This document shows positions 39,121 to 47,673 of a stretch of 64,000 nt of DNA, one piece after another (position 1 is the first letter of the stretch; every line of letters starts with the position of its first letter). The notes under the pieces were generated by a model that was not told the DNA's origin, ran no database searches, and saw only the letters and a program-made list of their open reading frames with translations. Location of the stretch: positions 3,750,501 to 3,814,500 of the forward strand of contig NZ_JAGINK010000001.1 in NCBI RefSeq assembly GCF_017875955.1. Direction: 5' to 3'. Source of the DNA: Pseudomonas sp. BP8. Lineage in GTDB: Bacteria; Pseudomonadota; Gammaproteobacteria; Pseudomonadales; Pseudomonadaceae. Made by a program: the position numbers and the translations under genes.

Positions 39121-39705
39121 ATGGCCTGCACGGCAGTCGCACTCGTCCTCGCCGCCGGCCGCAGCCAGCGCTTCGGTGGCGATAAACGCCATCATCCGCT
39201 GGGCAACGGCCAGACCTTGCTGCAAACCAGCCTGACCCTGCCCTGCACGCAGCTCGACGAGGTCTGGCTGGCCCTGCGTGAAGACGATCCCATCCCCCCC
39301 GAGTTACCGCGCCAAGTGCGCATTCTGCAGTCCAGCAGCAGCCGCCTTGGCCTGGGCCATAGCATCGCCGCCAGCGTCGCCCGCATCAGCCAAGCCAGTG
39401 ACGCCCAGGCGCTGGTGCTGCTGCTTGGCGACATGCCGTTCATCCAGCCAGCCACCCTCGCCGCCCTGCTCGCCGATGCGCAAAGCCAGCGCATTTGCCG
39501 GCCGGCCTATCACGGCACACCCGGTCATCCGGTGGTGTTTGGCCGTGCCTTCTGGGCCGAACTGGCCCAGCTGCAAGGCGACCAGGGCGCGCGCGTCGTG
39601 GTGCAGGCGAATCGTTCGGCGGTGCACACCATCGCGGTAGATGATCCGGGTGTGCTGCGCGACATCGATCGCCCCAGCGACCTGCCAGGCGCAGACACCG
39701 TCTAG
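39121..39705 (+). CDS. MobA-like nucleotidyltransferase (NTP_transf_3 family)
   Basis: Cytosolic protein of 194 residues with the nucleotidyltransferase signature LAAGRSQRFGGDK (residues 9-21) and the metal/nucleotide loop LLGDMPF (about residues 101-107). The family includes the molybdenum cofactor cytidylyl/guanylyl transferases MocA and MobA. Full length fits the family. The start at 39121 begins right at the conserved strand; an in-frame ATG at 39067 lies in the REP and is rejected. No molybdoenzyme gene is in the window, so the exact cofactor cannot be assigned. Confidence 0.82.
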   Translation: MACTAVALVLAAGRSQRFGGDKRHHPLGNGQTLLQTSLTLPCTQLDEVWLALREDDPIPPELPRQVRILQSSSSRLGLGHSIAASVARISQASDAQALVLLLGDMPFIQPATLAALLADAQSQRICRPAYHGTPGHPVVFGRAFWAELAQLQGDQGARVVVQANRSAVHTIAVDDPGVLRDIDRPSDLPGADTV

Positions 39706-39720
39706 ACTGAACAAGGGATT

Positions 39721-39740
39721 ACCGGGCCGCGTGGCCCGGT
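39721..39740. terminator. Perfect 8-bp stem hairpin, possible terminator
   Basis: ACCGGGCC-GCGT-GGCCCGGT just after the nucleotidyltransferase stop. A strong GC stem but no T-tract, so intrinsic termination is uncertain. Confidence 0.45.
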
Positions 39741-39788
39741 GAACCGGCACCGGCATGAACGGGGGGCTGCCACACGTAGAGGTGTGAG

Positions 39789-40679
39789 ATGAGCCAGTTC
39801 AAGCGAATGTTGGTCGTGCTCGGCCCACAGATGCGCCACACGCCCGCCCTGCAGCGGGCGGCGGCGTTGGCCGAATCCAGCGGCGCCTTGTTGGATATCA
39901 ATGTCATGGTCGACGATGTCGACACCTTCGGCCTGCTCAGCGATGGCAGCGAACGTGAGCGTTTGCTGACGCACAATCGCCTGTGGCTGGCCGACGAGGC
40001 CGAGCAACTGCGTAACGGCGGGCTGGATGTGTCCACCGATCTGCTGCTCACCCGCGACCCGCTGTCCAGCGTATTGGAGCAGGTTGAGCGACTGGGCTGT
40101 GACCTGCTGATCAAGGACGTGCAGCACGAGCCGGTACTCAAACGCTTGCTGGTGACGCCGCTCGACTGGCAACTGCTCAAGGACAGCCCGGTCGCCGTGC
40201 ACCTGGTCAGTGATATCCGTTTGCCGCTGCCCCGACTGATTGCTGCCGCAGTCGACCTCAATCACCATGGCGCCGGCGAGCACCTCGACGAGCAGGTCAT
40301 CCACGCCGCACGCGCTCTGGCCTTGCAGTGCAACGCCGAGCTGCACCTGCTGCACGTCTGTGACGCCTCGCGAACCCACCTTGCCGATTTTGGCGCGGGT
40401 ACGGTGACCATGCCTGGCTTTGATGGCAGCATACGGGTAGCGCAGCGTGCGGCGTTCAATCGGCTGGGTGATCATCATCAGATCGATCTGGAACGGCGGC
40501 ATTTTGTCGAGGGGCCGGCGATCAGGGCGATTGCTCAGTACATCAGCCATAGTCGGGTGGATGTGATTGTCATGGGCAGCCACCGCCACGATGCCATGCA
40601 GACCTTTCTCGGCGGGACTACGGCGCATGTGGTGGAGCATCCGCTGTGCAATGTGCTGGCGATCAAGGCTGGCGGCTGA
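39789..40679 (+). CDS. Tandem universal stress protein (UspA/UspE-like)
   Basis: Cytosolic 296-residue protein with two Usp folds in tandem: the first begins with KRMLVVLGP (about residues 5-145), the second ends with VDVIVMGSHRHDAMQTFLGG and HVVEHPLCNVLAI (about 155-295). The second fold keeps a recognisable G-x-H/G nucleotide-loop pattern; the first is degenerate. GAGG about 6 bases before the ATG supports the start. It is monocistronic, with a hairpin upstream and REP-rich DNA downstream. UspE-like proteins act in general stress tolerance; no ligand can be inferred here. Confidence 0.88.
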   Translation: MSQFKRMLVVLGPQMRHTPALQRAAALAESSGALLDINVMVDDVDTFGLLSDGSERERLLTHNRLWLADEAEQLRNGGLDVSTDLLLTRDPLSSVLEQVERLGCDLLIKDVQHEPVLKRLLVTPLDWQLLKDSPVAVHLVSDIRLPLPRLIAAAVDLNHHGAGEHLDEQVIHAARALALQCNAELHLLHVCDASRTHLADFGAGTVTMPGFDGSIRVAQRAAFNRLGDHHQIDLERRHFVEGPAIRAIAQYISHSRVDVIVMGSHRHDAMQTFLGGTTAHVVEHPLCNVLAIKAGG

Positions 40680-40689
40680 CTGTACCGGC

Positions 40690-40851
40690 CCCTTCGCGGG
40701 ACAAGCCCGCTCCTACAGGTTCTGTGCCGGCCAGGAGATTTGCGATTTGCATTCGCTGTACTGGCCTCTACGCCGGCCAGGAGATCGGCATAAAACCTGT
40801 AGGAGCGGGCTTGCCCCGCGAAGAGGCCAGTACAGCGAATGCAAATCGCAA
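40690..40851. repeat. REP cluster with perfect 30-bp inverted repeat
   Basis: A REP in one orientation (around 40690-40718) and one in the other (40796-40826). A perfect 30-bp inverted repeat has arms at 40740-40769 and 40822-40851 around a 52-bp loop. The 14-mer GCCGGCCAGGAGAT is repeated at 40726 and 40772. This fills the convergent gap between the usp and lysR genes. Confidence 0.85.
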
Positions 40852-40900
40852 GTCAGCCTGTAACCAAGTCACGCGCCATAAGTGATGGTCACCCTATGCA

Positions 40901-41785
40901 CTACCCCGCTGGCGCCCCCGCACGACGCTCCTCCAGCAGCTTGATGAACATGCTCAAGCTGCGCGACACCGTCCCGCGTCGCCACACCAGCCAGGTCTGC
41001 AGGTAACGGAAGTCTGGCGACAGCGGCCAGACGCTGACGGTGCTCAGCCCTGGCATGCTGTCGAGCATGCTCCGCGGCATCAGCGCCAGGCCAGCACCGG
41101 CGCTGACGCAGGCGAGCATGCCGTGATACGACTCCATCTCGTGGATCTTGCCCGGCACGGCCTGATCCTGGACGAACCAGTTCTCAAAATGATGGCGGTA
41201 CGAGCAGTTGGCGCGAAAAGCGTAGATGCTTTCGCCGTTGACCTCCTGGGCGCGGCTGATCGGGGCGTGGTTGAGCGGCGCGATCACCACCATCTCCTCC
41301 TCGAACACCGCCATACCTTCCAGGGTCGGGTGCAGCACCGGACCGTCAACGAACGCCGCCACCAACCGCCCCGACAACACCCCCTCGAGCATGGTCCCGG
41401 ACGGCCCGGTGGAAAGGTCCAGGTCGACCTTGGGGAAGCGCTGGTTATAGGCCGCGAGCAAGGCCGGAATGCGCACTGCCGCGGTGCTTTCCAGCGAGCC
41501 CAGGGCAAACGTCCCTTGCGGGTCTTCACCGGCCACGGTCAGCCGCGCTTCGTGCACCAGGTCAAGAATCCGCCGGGTGTACTCGAGAAAATTCCAGCCG
41601 GCCGGTGACAGGCGCAAGCGGCTCTTCTCCCGGATGAACAGCTTGACGCCGAGGTCTTCTTCAAGCTGCTTGATGCGCGTGGTCAGGTTCGACGGCACCC
41701 GATGAATCTGTTGGGCGGCAGCGCTGATACTGCCGTGCTCGGCCACGGCCTTGAAGATTTCCAGTTGCACCAGGTCCACGGTCAT
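40901..41785 (-). CDS. ptrR: LysR-family regulator PtrR (YneJ)
   Basis: DNA-binding regulator of 294 residues: N-terminal LysR helix-turn-helix (AAAQQIHRVPSNLTTRIKQLE, residues about 18-40) and a C-terminal periplasmic-binding-like effector domain (about 92-285). From memory it is collinear with E. coli YneJ/PtrR almost throughout, including GSLESTAAVRIP, STGPSGTML, YAFRANCSYR and HEMESYHGMLACV. In E. coli ptrR controls the adjacent sad gene in putrescine/GABA use. Here it is divergent from sad with a 101-bp gap containing a LysR-type dyad, consistent with the same role. An internal VPSNL replaces the more common QPALS in the recognition helix, as in the E. coli protein. Confidence 0.9.
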   Translation of the reverse strand: MTVDLVQLEIFKAVAEHGSISAAAQQIHRVPSNLTTRIKQLEEDLGVKLFIREKSRLRLSPAGWNFLEYTRRILDLVHEARLTVAGEDPQGTFALGSLESTAAVRIPALLAAYNQRFPKVDLDLSTGPSGTMLEGVLSGRLVAAFVDGPVLHPTLEGMAVFEEEMVVIAPLNHAPISRAQEVNGESIYAFRANCSYRHHFENWFVQDQAVPGKIHEMESYHGMLACVSAGAGLALMPRSMLDSMPGLSTVSVWPLSPDFRYLQTWLVWRRGTVSRSLSMFIKLLEERRAGAPAG

Positions 41786-41810
41786 TCTCCAAACGTGAAT
41801 GTTTCGCTCA

Positions 41811-41831
41811 TTATTATTCAGTTTTCAATAA
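41811..41831. promoter_or_regulatory. Candidate PtrR operator (T-N11-A dyad)
   Basis: TTATT-N11-AATAA, a dyad with the T-N11-A geometry of LysR boxes, in the ptrR-sad divergent gap, 26 bp from the ptrR start and 56 bp from sad. Confidence 0.5.
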
Positions 41832-41886
41832 GGATGCACGCCACTAGTCTGAGCGTCACCAACTGACAACAACGAGGTACTCCGCC

Positions 41887-43272
41887 ATGAGCCAGATCAG
41901 CAGCCTGACCCACGCCATCTCGGTCGACCCGCACAGCGGCGAACAGATCGGCCACTACCCATTCGACACCGACGCCGCACTGGAAGCGGCGCTGCAACGC
42001 GCCAAGGTTGGCTTCAACCTGTGGCGCAAGGTGTCGCTGGGGCAGCGCAGCGAGTACCTGGTAGCCCTGGCGGATGCCCTGCAGGCCAACCATGAAGCAC
42101 TGGCGGTGATGATCAGCCGCGAAATTGGCAAGCCGATCAGCCAGGCCCGAGGCGAAGTGAGCAAATGCGTCGGCCTGTGCCAGTGGTACGCCGAGCACGG
42201 CCCGGCGATGCTTGCACCGGAGCCGACCCAGATCGACAAAGCCCGTATCGAATACCGTCCCTTGGGGCCAATCCTGGCAGTGATGCCGTGGAACTTCCCG
42301 CTGTGGCAGGTGCTGCGTGGCGCGGTGCCGGCCCTGCTGGCCGGCAACACCTACGTGCTCAAGCACGCACCAAACGTGATGGGCAGCGCCTATCTGCTGC
42401 TGGAGATGATCAAGCAGGCTGGCTTGCCAGAAGGTATCTTCGAAGTGCTCAACGTCACCCCGGATGGCGTCACCCGGGCAATCAACGATCCACGCATCGC
42501 AGCCGTGACCCTGACCGGTAGCGTACGTGCCGGTATGGCAATCGGTGCCCAGGCTGGCGCGGCGCTGAAGAAGTGCGTACTGGAACTGGGCGGCTCCGAC
42601 CCGTTCATCGTGTTGGCTGACGCCGACCTCGATGCTGCGGTCAAGGCCGCGGTCATCGGTCGCTACCAGAACACCGGCCAGGTCTGCGCCGCAGCGAAGC
42701 GGCTGATCGTCGAAGAGAGCATCGCCGAAGCATTCACGCGCAAGTTCGTCGAAGCGACGCGCCAACTGAAAGTCGGCAACCCGCTCGAAGACGACACCTA
42801 CATTGGCCCGATGGCACGCTATGACCTGCGCGACGAACTCGACGGCCAGGTCCAGGCAACCCTGGCCGAAGGCGCGACCCTGCTACTGGGTGGGAAGAAG
42901 GCCGACGGCGTGGGCAACTTCTACGAGCCGACCGTGTTTGCCGGGGTTACCCCAGCGATGACTGCGTTCAAGCAGGAGCTGTTCGGTCCGGTGGCGGCGA
43001 TCATCAGCGCTCGCGATGCCGAGCATGCGGTGGAACTGGCCAACGACAGCGAGTTCGGCCTGGCGGCGACCATCTATACCGCTGATGTAGCGTTGGCCGA
43101 GCGGATGACGGCAGCGCTGGATACTGGGGGTGTGTTCATCAATGGTTACTGCGCTTCGGATCCACGCGTGGCGTTTGGCGGGGTGAAGAAGAGCGGGTTC
43201 GGCCGGGAGCTGTCGCACTTTGGCGTGCGTGAATTTACCAACGTGCAAACGGTGTGGCTGGACCGTAATTGA
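41887..43272 (+). CDS. sad: NAD(P)-dependent succinate semialdehyde dehydrogenase Sad
   Basis: Cytosolic aldehyde dehydrogenase of 461 residues that oxidises succinate semialdehyde to succinate at the end of the GABA/putrescine route. It has the ALDH landmarks MPWNFPLWQ (Asn in the active site), the catalytic base in LELGGSDPF (Glu233) and the nucleophile in QNTGQVCAAAKR (Cys267). It aligns closely, from memory, with E. coli Sad (YneI), including AEHGPAMLAPEPT and the C-terminal VAFGGVKKSGFGRELSHFG. GAGG nine bases before the ATG supports the start. The divergent ptrR gene reinforces the identification. It is single-gene; a REP pair follows the stop at once. Confidence 0.94.
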   Translation: MSQISSLTHAISVDPHSGEQIGHYPFDTDAALEAALQRAKVGFNLWRKVSLGQRSEYLVALADALQANHEALAVMISREIGKPISQARGEVSKCVGLCQWYAEHGPAMLAPEPTQIDKARIEYRPLGPILAVMPWNFPLWQVLRGAVPALLAGNTYVLKHAPNVMGSAYLLLEMIKQAGLPEGIFEVLNVTPDGVTRAINDPRIAAVTLTGSVRAGMAIGAQAGAALKKCVLELGGSDPFIVLADADLDAAVKAAVIGRYQNTGQVCAAAKRLIVEESIAEAFTRKFVEATRQLKVGNPLEDDTYIGPMARYDLRDELDGQVQATLAEGATLLLGGKKADGVGNFYEPTVFAGVTPAMTAFKQELFGPVAAIISARDAEHAVELANDSEFGLAATIYTADVALAERMTAALDTGGVFINGYCASDPRVAFGGVKKSGFGRELSHFGVREFTNVQTVWLDRN

Positions 43273-43285
43273 TTCAAGCCTGAGA

Positions 43286-43404
43286 TTTTGGGGCCGCATT
43301 GCGGCCCTTTCGCGACACAAGGCCGCTCCCACAGTTGCCGGCACAACGCGGTCCATTGTGGGAGCGGCCTTGTGTCGCGAAAGGGCTGCGCAGCAGCCCC
43401 AAAA
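43286..43404. repeat. Paired REP, 48-bp inverted arms
   Basis: Arms at 43286-43333 and 43357-43404, GCGACACAAGGCCGCTCCCACA family, between the convergent sad and helicase genes. The TTTT at the left end and AAAA at the right end would let it act as a bidirectional terminator. Confidence 0.88.
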
Positions 43405-43407
43405 CAC

Positions 43408-45318
43408 TCAATCCCTGACCTGATCCTTGACCCAATCCAGCATCCCCCCCGGCACGATCAGCTCATGCCGAGCCCGCGAACACGCGGTATACAGCCCAGC
43501 CAGCATGCGCGCGCGCTCGTTGCGGTTGTTGCCAGGCGTCGGCGCCACCATCAGCTCTGGCGACACCATCACCCGGGCGAACTCCATGTTCTTCACGTCC
43601 CGCACGCGGCCCAGGAACAACTTGGGCGCCTTGTCCCAACGGTAACGGCTCTTGGCCTTGGCAAAGTGCTCCGGTGAATAGCCCTTGCGCAACATAGTGG
43701 CCACCGCAGCGAATGCTTTGTCGTCGCCTTTGTCCTGCTCCAGCGCCTGCCAGCTGGCGTAGCGGAACAGCATGTTGTGCCGTGGCCGAGTGCCATGCCG
43801 ATACAACTCGATGCAGTCTTCGACAAACAGCTCGAACTCCTTGCGCGCGCCCTGCAGCAGGACGAAAGGCACGCCCTGGTGGGTCAGGCGCTGGAACCAG
43901 CCAAACAAACCCCATTCATCGTCGACAATCAGCGCCGTAGGCTGCTCAGGGACGGTCACCGTGTCGAAGAAACTGACCCGGGTGTAGTGCTCGGCGCTTC
44001 CACTGAAGGCAGCCTGTATGTGCGACGGGTGGGCCAGGATCAAGGGGTTCAACACCCCTTCCATCGCTGGCCCGGCGCGCAGTGAATGGTCGATGACGCG
44101 TTGGCGGATGAAGTTGCCATGGTGTGGACTCAGGCCATTGAGGTTCTGCAGGTCGTCACCCAGGGTGATGATCGCCTGCGGGCTGCGGTCAAGCACCGCG
44201 AGCATCGGCGCCGACAGTTCATGGGCCTCGTCGACGATGACATGGCTGAACTGGCTGTCGATGACTTCAAGCGTCAACGACAGCAGCTTGACCCGATGGT
44301 AGTCACGCACCGGTAGCTGGATTTCCCGTGCTGCCGGACGGATCAGTTGCTGCCAGTACAGGCGGGCCTTCTCCAGCAGCACTTCCTGGTCCAATGGCGA
44401 AAAGCCCGGCCCCATCCACGGCAGGTGCTGCAATTGCAGCGTGGCGTCGCCGCTGCGGCAGAAGCTGCGCACCGCCTTGATGCACAGGGCGACCACGTCA
44501 CGCGCGGCCAGCGGGCCGATGTCGGGGATGCCCAGCCACTGCACCACCTGCGCTTCTTGCGGGCGCCACGACAGCTTGCTCCGGTAAGGGTCACGCAAGC
44601 GCCAGCCGTTACTGGTCAGGTCGCGATTGAGGATGTCGTCGGCCAATTGGCCGAAGGTCAGCGCGGTGAACGCCGACGCATCCTTGACCCGTGCCTGCAG
44701 CGCGCGCAACTGGCCTTCGGTCATGGCCAGCAGCAAGGTGCGCTGAGGGTCGAGCAGGCGCGCGAACTGATGGATCAGAAAGGTTTTGCCGGTACCGGCA
44801 AAACCTTGCACGGCCACCGACTCGTCCACGCCCGAGAGAAACTCGCGCAGCAGCCGATTTTGCTGGTCGCTCAAGCGCAGATCGCTCGACAACGAGGGCA
44901 AGCTCACCGGCTGCAAGGGCGTGACCCTTTGGCGATAGCTGTCGGCAAAGCGGAAGTTCCAGCCACCTTCACTGTCGCGCATGTCCGCCGGATCAACCGG
45001 GATTTCGTCGCTCAGCAGGCCAATGCCGTTCTCCCCCAGCATGCCCAGGCCCATGGCAAAAGCCTCGGCATCGAACCGCTTGGCCACCTGCTGCTGGAAC
45101 TGGCTGGGCGCGCTGGCCTCGACTTCATCAGCGATACGCAGCATTTCGGCAAAGCGTCGCTCCTGCGTCTCGACCGACGGCGTGCCTTGCTGGCGCGGCA
45201 GGTTCTGGATGAACAGCACAGTGGCTGATTCCAGCAGGCTGACGCGGCTGAGGACGTCGCGGGCGGATTCGCTGGCGAGGCGCTCGGCCTGTTCGCTGGT
45301 GAGTGGCAGATAGAACAT
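43408..45318 (-). CDS. UvrD-like superfamily 1 DNA helicase/ATPase
   Basis: Protein of 636 residues with SF1 helicase motifs: Q-tip LSDQQNRLL (about 150), Walker A GFAGTGKT (172-179), Walker B VIVDEAHE (Asp363, Glu364), motif III GDDLQNL (about 387) and the UvrD-type motif VI ARMLAGLYTACSRARHELI near the C terminus. The order fits a UvrD/PcrA-like core, but the first 150 residues are specific and unrecognised. GAGG six bases before the ATG supports the start. It stands alone, with a REP pair downstream and a convergent partner. There is no defence or recombination gene beside it, so its DNA substrate cannot be inferred; DNA repair or RNA/DNA-hybrid work is possible. Confidence 0.85.
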   Translation of the reverse strand: MFYLPLTSEQAERLASESARDVLSRVSLLESATVLFIQNLPRQQGTPSVETQERRFAEMLRIADEVEASAPSQFQQQVAKRFDAEAFAMGLGMLGENGIGLLSDEIPVDPADMRDSEGGWNFRFADSYRQRVTPLQPVSLPSLSSDLRLSDQQNRLLREFLSGVDESVAVQGFAGTGKTFLIHQFARLLDPQRTLLLAMTEGQLRALQARVKDASAFTALTFGQLADDILNRDLTSNGWRLRDPYRSKLSWRPQEAQVVQWLGIPDIGPLAARDVVALCIKAVRSFCRSGDATLQLQHLPWMGPGFSPLDQEVLLEKARLYWQQLIRPAAREIQLPVRDYHRVKLLSLTLEVIDSQFSHVIVDEAHELSAPMLAVLDRSPQAIITLGDDLQNLNGLSPHHGNFIRQRVIDHSLRAGPAMEGVLNPLILAHPSHIQAAFSGSAEHYTRVSFFDTVTVPEQPTALIVDDEWGLFGWFQRLTHQGVPFVLLQGARKEFELFVEDCIELYRHGTRPRHNMLFRYASWQALEQDKGDDKAFAAVATMLRKGYSPEHFAKAKSRYRWDKAPKLFLGRVRDVKNMEFARVMVSPELMVAPTPGNNRNERARMLAGLYTACSRARHELIVPGGMLDWVKDQVRD

Positions 45319-45375
45319 CGGGACCTCGGCGGGAAACTGCCGCGCACGATACCAGTATTGAGCGCTGAACCGCCA

Positions 45376-46254
45376 TCAAGCCAACTGCGCCAACGCATCC
45401 TCCACGGCCGCCACCACCCGATTGCCCCTGGCCACCGGAAGCGTCCACGCGGCGATACTCATGCCCAATGGCACCGAACAGTCTATAGGCGCAACCAGTT
45501 CGCCGCTGTCCAGGTAGCGCTGAACAAGGCTGCGCCGCCCGATCAGCACGCCAGCCGCGAGCAAAGCTTGCTGCACGGCAATCGAATACAGCGAGAAGCC
45601 AGGGCCGCCGGCGATGAACGGCCGCTCGGGCATCACCGCCCCCGTCCACACCTCCCAGTCGTTCCAGACCACGTCCGCGATGCAGCGAACCCCGAGCAGG
45701 TCTTCCGGGGCCTTGAGCTGGCTCGCCAGCGCGGGCGCGCAGACCGGGATCAGCGCTTCGTCGGCGAGCCGGCGCTGGCCGCGCTCTAGCGCCGGGGTGT
45801 AGAACAGGCAGAGATCGAACGGGCTGCGTTTGAGGTTGGGCGGCTCATCAACAGCGGTCACCGATATTTCGATGGGCGCCAGCAACTCGGTAAGACGCGG
45901 CAGGCGCGGCCCGAGCCAGAGCTGCGCCAACGCCGGCGAGGTGACGATGTGCACCCGCTGCGGAGCGGCCAGGCGGCGCAGGGTGCGGGCCGCCTCCTCC
46001 ACCGCGTCGAAGGCCTCGGTGAACTGCGCCTTGAGGGTCTCGCCCAGTGGCGTGAGACGGACACCCTTGGCATAACGCTCAAACAGCGCCGCGCCGTATT
46101 CACGCTCGAGCGCCTTGACCAGCGCAGCAATGGCGCCAGGTGTCAGCTTGAGCTCCTTGGCGGCACGGGCGAAACCACCCAGACGGGCGGAGGCTTCAAA
46201 GGCGCGCAAGGCATTGAGCTGAAGTGAATGGCGTAGGGGGGAATCAAGAGGCAT
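45376..46254 (-). CDS. LysR-family regulator (GcvA-like), divergent from azlCD
   Basis: DNA-binding protein of 292 residues. The LysR helix-turn-helix lies at about residues 12-60 (LRAFEASARLGGFARAAKEL and TPGAIAALVKALE), followed by an effector domain containing VTSPALAQLWLGPRL. The GFARAA-EL-TPGA pattern is that of GcvA-type regulators. I use ATG 46254; an in-frame TTG at 46293 would add 13 residues but lacks a better ribosome site. The gene faces azlC over 122 bp and may control that exporter, an inference from position alone. Confidence 0.85.
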   Translation of the reverse strand: MPLDSPLRHSLQLNALRAFEASARLGGFARAAKELKLTPGAIAALVKALEREYGAALFERYAKGVRLTPLGETLKAQFTEAFDAVEEAARTLRRLAAPQRVHIVTSPALAQLWLGPRLPRLTELLAPIEISVTAVDEPPNLKRSPFDLCLFYTPALERGQRRLADEALIPVCAPALASQLKAPEDLLGVRCIADVVWNDWEVWTGAVMPERPFIAGGPGFSLYSIAVQQALLAAGVLIGRRSLVQRYLDSGELVAPIDCSVPLGMSIAAWTLPVARGNRVVAAVEDALAQLA

Positions 46255-46376
46255 TGTTTCAGGCTCATTTTTTTTAGGCCTAATATTCCACAAATCTGAC
46301 GTTGTGACCTGCTGCCACGCAGATTATTTTCAACAACAGCCGGGTACTGGCGCCCGTATTTCGTCAAGGAACCAAA

Positions 46377-47108
46377 ATGCACTATCTCAGTGGGAGGCAA
46401 GCGTTCGTGCGTGGCGCACAGAGTGTCCTCCCGTTAACCACCGGGATCGTCCCGTTCGGGCTGATCACCGGCGTCACCGCAATCGGCATGGGCATGACAC
46501 CGCTCGATGCCATCGGCATGACCTTGCTGTTCTATTCGGGCTCAGCCCAGATGGTGGTCATGCAATTGATGCAGAACGGCGCTTTGCCGATCACCATGGT
46601 GGTGACGGCTCTGGTGATCAATCTGCGCTTTTTGATGTACAGCGCGGCGCTGGCGCCGCACCTCAGCCACTTGCCTCGCCGCCACAGCTGGCCACTGTCG
46701 TACCTGCTGTCGGATCAGAGCTTTGCGCTGTGCAGCCTGAAGTTCGCCTCGGGTGAACTGGGCCGGTTCGCCTTTCCCTACTATGCCGGCACTGCCGTGA
46801 CCATGTGGTTTGGCTGGAATCTCGCGGTGATCGCAGGCATTTGGCTGGGAGCTGGCATCCCTGATTCCTGGTCATTGGGCTTCGCCATTCCATTGTCATT
46901 CCTGGCGTTGTTGATCCCCAACCTGCGTAGCCCGGCCACGCTCGGCGCCGCGACAGTGGGTGGCGTGCTGGCGGTGCTGGCGGTCGATCTGCCCTACAAC
47001 CTGGGCTTGCTGGTCGCTTCGCTGGGTGGCGTCATCAGCGGGGTGACCATCGAGCAACTGCGCGCGGGTACCACGCAAGCGGTTGACCCTGAACAGGAGG
47101 CGTCATGA
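46377..47108 (+). CDS. azlC: AzlC-family branched-chain amino acid exporter subunit
   Basis: Integral membrane protein of 243 residues. The conserved AzlC core is visible: GIVPFGLITGVTA, SGSAQMVVMQLM and INLRFLMYSAAL, with about seven hydrophobic segments. AzlC proteins (E. coli YgaZ) pair with a small AzlD protein to export branched-chain amino acids, sometimes methionine. AAGGA six bases before the ATG supports the start. It overlaps azlD by 4 bp (ATGA), so the two are translationally coupled. Confidence 0.92.
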   Translation: MHYLSGRQAFVRGAQSVLPLTTGIVPFGLITGVTAIGMGMTPLDAIGMTLLFYSGSAQMVVMQLMQNGALPITMVVTALVINLRFLMYSAALAPHLSHLPRRHSWPLSYLLSDQSFALCSLKFASGELGRFAFPYYAGTAVTMWFGWNLAVIAGIWLGAGIPDSWSLGFAIPLSFLALLIPNLRSPATLGAATVGGVLAVLAVDLPYNLGLLVASLGGVISGVTIEQLRAGTTQAVDPEQEAS

Positions 47109-47431
47109 GCGAGCTGTCGCCATGGATCACCTTTTTGCTGATCGGGCTGGGCACGTTTGCCCTGCGGCTGTCTTTCATCGAATTCTACGGCGCCCTGCGC
47201 ATCCCGCCGCTGTTCAGGCGGGCGCTGGCGTATGTGCCTGCCAGCGTCCTGGCGGCGCTGGTGTTGCCAGCGGTGGTCTACCAGGACCGGCTGGCGCAAT
47301 GGGACTGGAGCAATCCGCAACTCCCCGCAGCGATTGTTGCGGGGCTGGTGGCTTGGCGAACCCGCAGTACGTTGTTGACCCTGGGCGTGGGCATGGCGGT
47401 GTTGTGGGGGTTGAAAAGCTGGGGAATGTAG
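47105..47431 (+). CDS. azlD: AzlD-family branched-chain amino acid exporter subunit
   Basis: Small membrane protein of 108 residues with about four hydrophobic segments and the AzlD landmarks FALRLSFIEFYG, FRRALAYVPASVLAALV and AWRTRSTLLTL. It is the obligate partner of AzlC (E. coli YgaH type). The start overlaps the azlC stop (ATGA). The gene is followed by a REP pair that may end the operon. Confidence 0.92.
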   Translation: MSELSPWITFLLIGLGTFALRLSFIEFYGALRIPPLFRRALAYVPASVLAALVLPAVVYQDRLAQWDWSNPQLPAAIVAGLVAWRTRSTLLTLGVGMAVLWGLKSWGM

Positions 47432-47470
47432 GGGTATGCCGGCCTCTTCGTGGGGCTTGCCCTGATGCTG

Positions 47471-47623
47471 ACTTAAGAGTGCTGGGGCTGCTGAGCAGCC
47501 CATCGCGACACAAGGCCGCTCCCACAATGTCCGCGCTCCCCCTGTAAATAGGGGCTTGCACGATCGGCGTGGGAGCGGCCTTGTGTCGCGATGGGCCGCA
47601 AGGCGGCCCCGGCATTCTTAAGT
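47471..47623. repeat. Paired REP, about 55-bp inverted arms
   Basis: Arms at 47471-47525 and 47569-47623, imperfect, from ACTTAAGAGTGC to GGCATTCTTAAGT, around a GCGACACAAGGCCGCTCCCAC core. It lies between convergent azlD and the chemoreceptor gene. Confidence 0.87.
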
Positions 47624-47673
47624 GAACAGCATCGTGGCGTACTCCGCGAAGAGGCCGAAACTGTCACTGCCAA

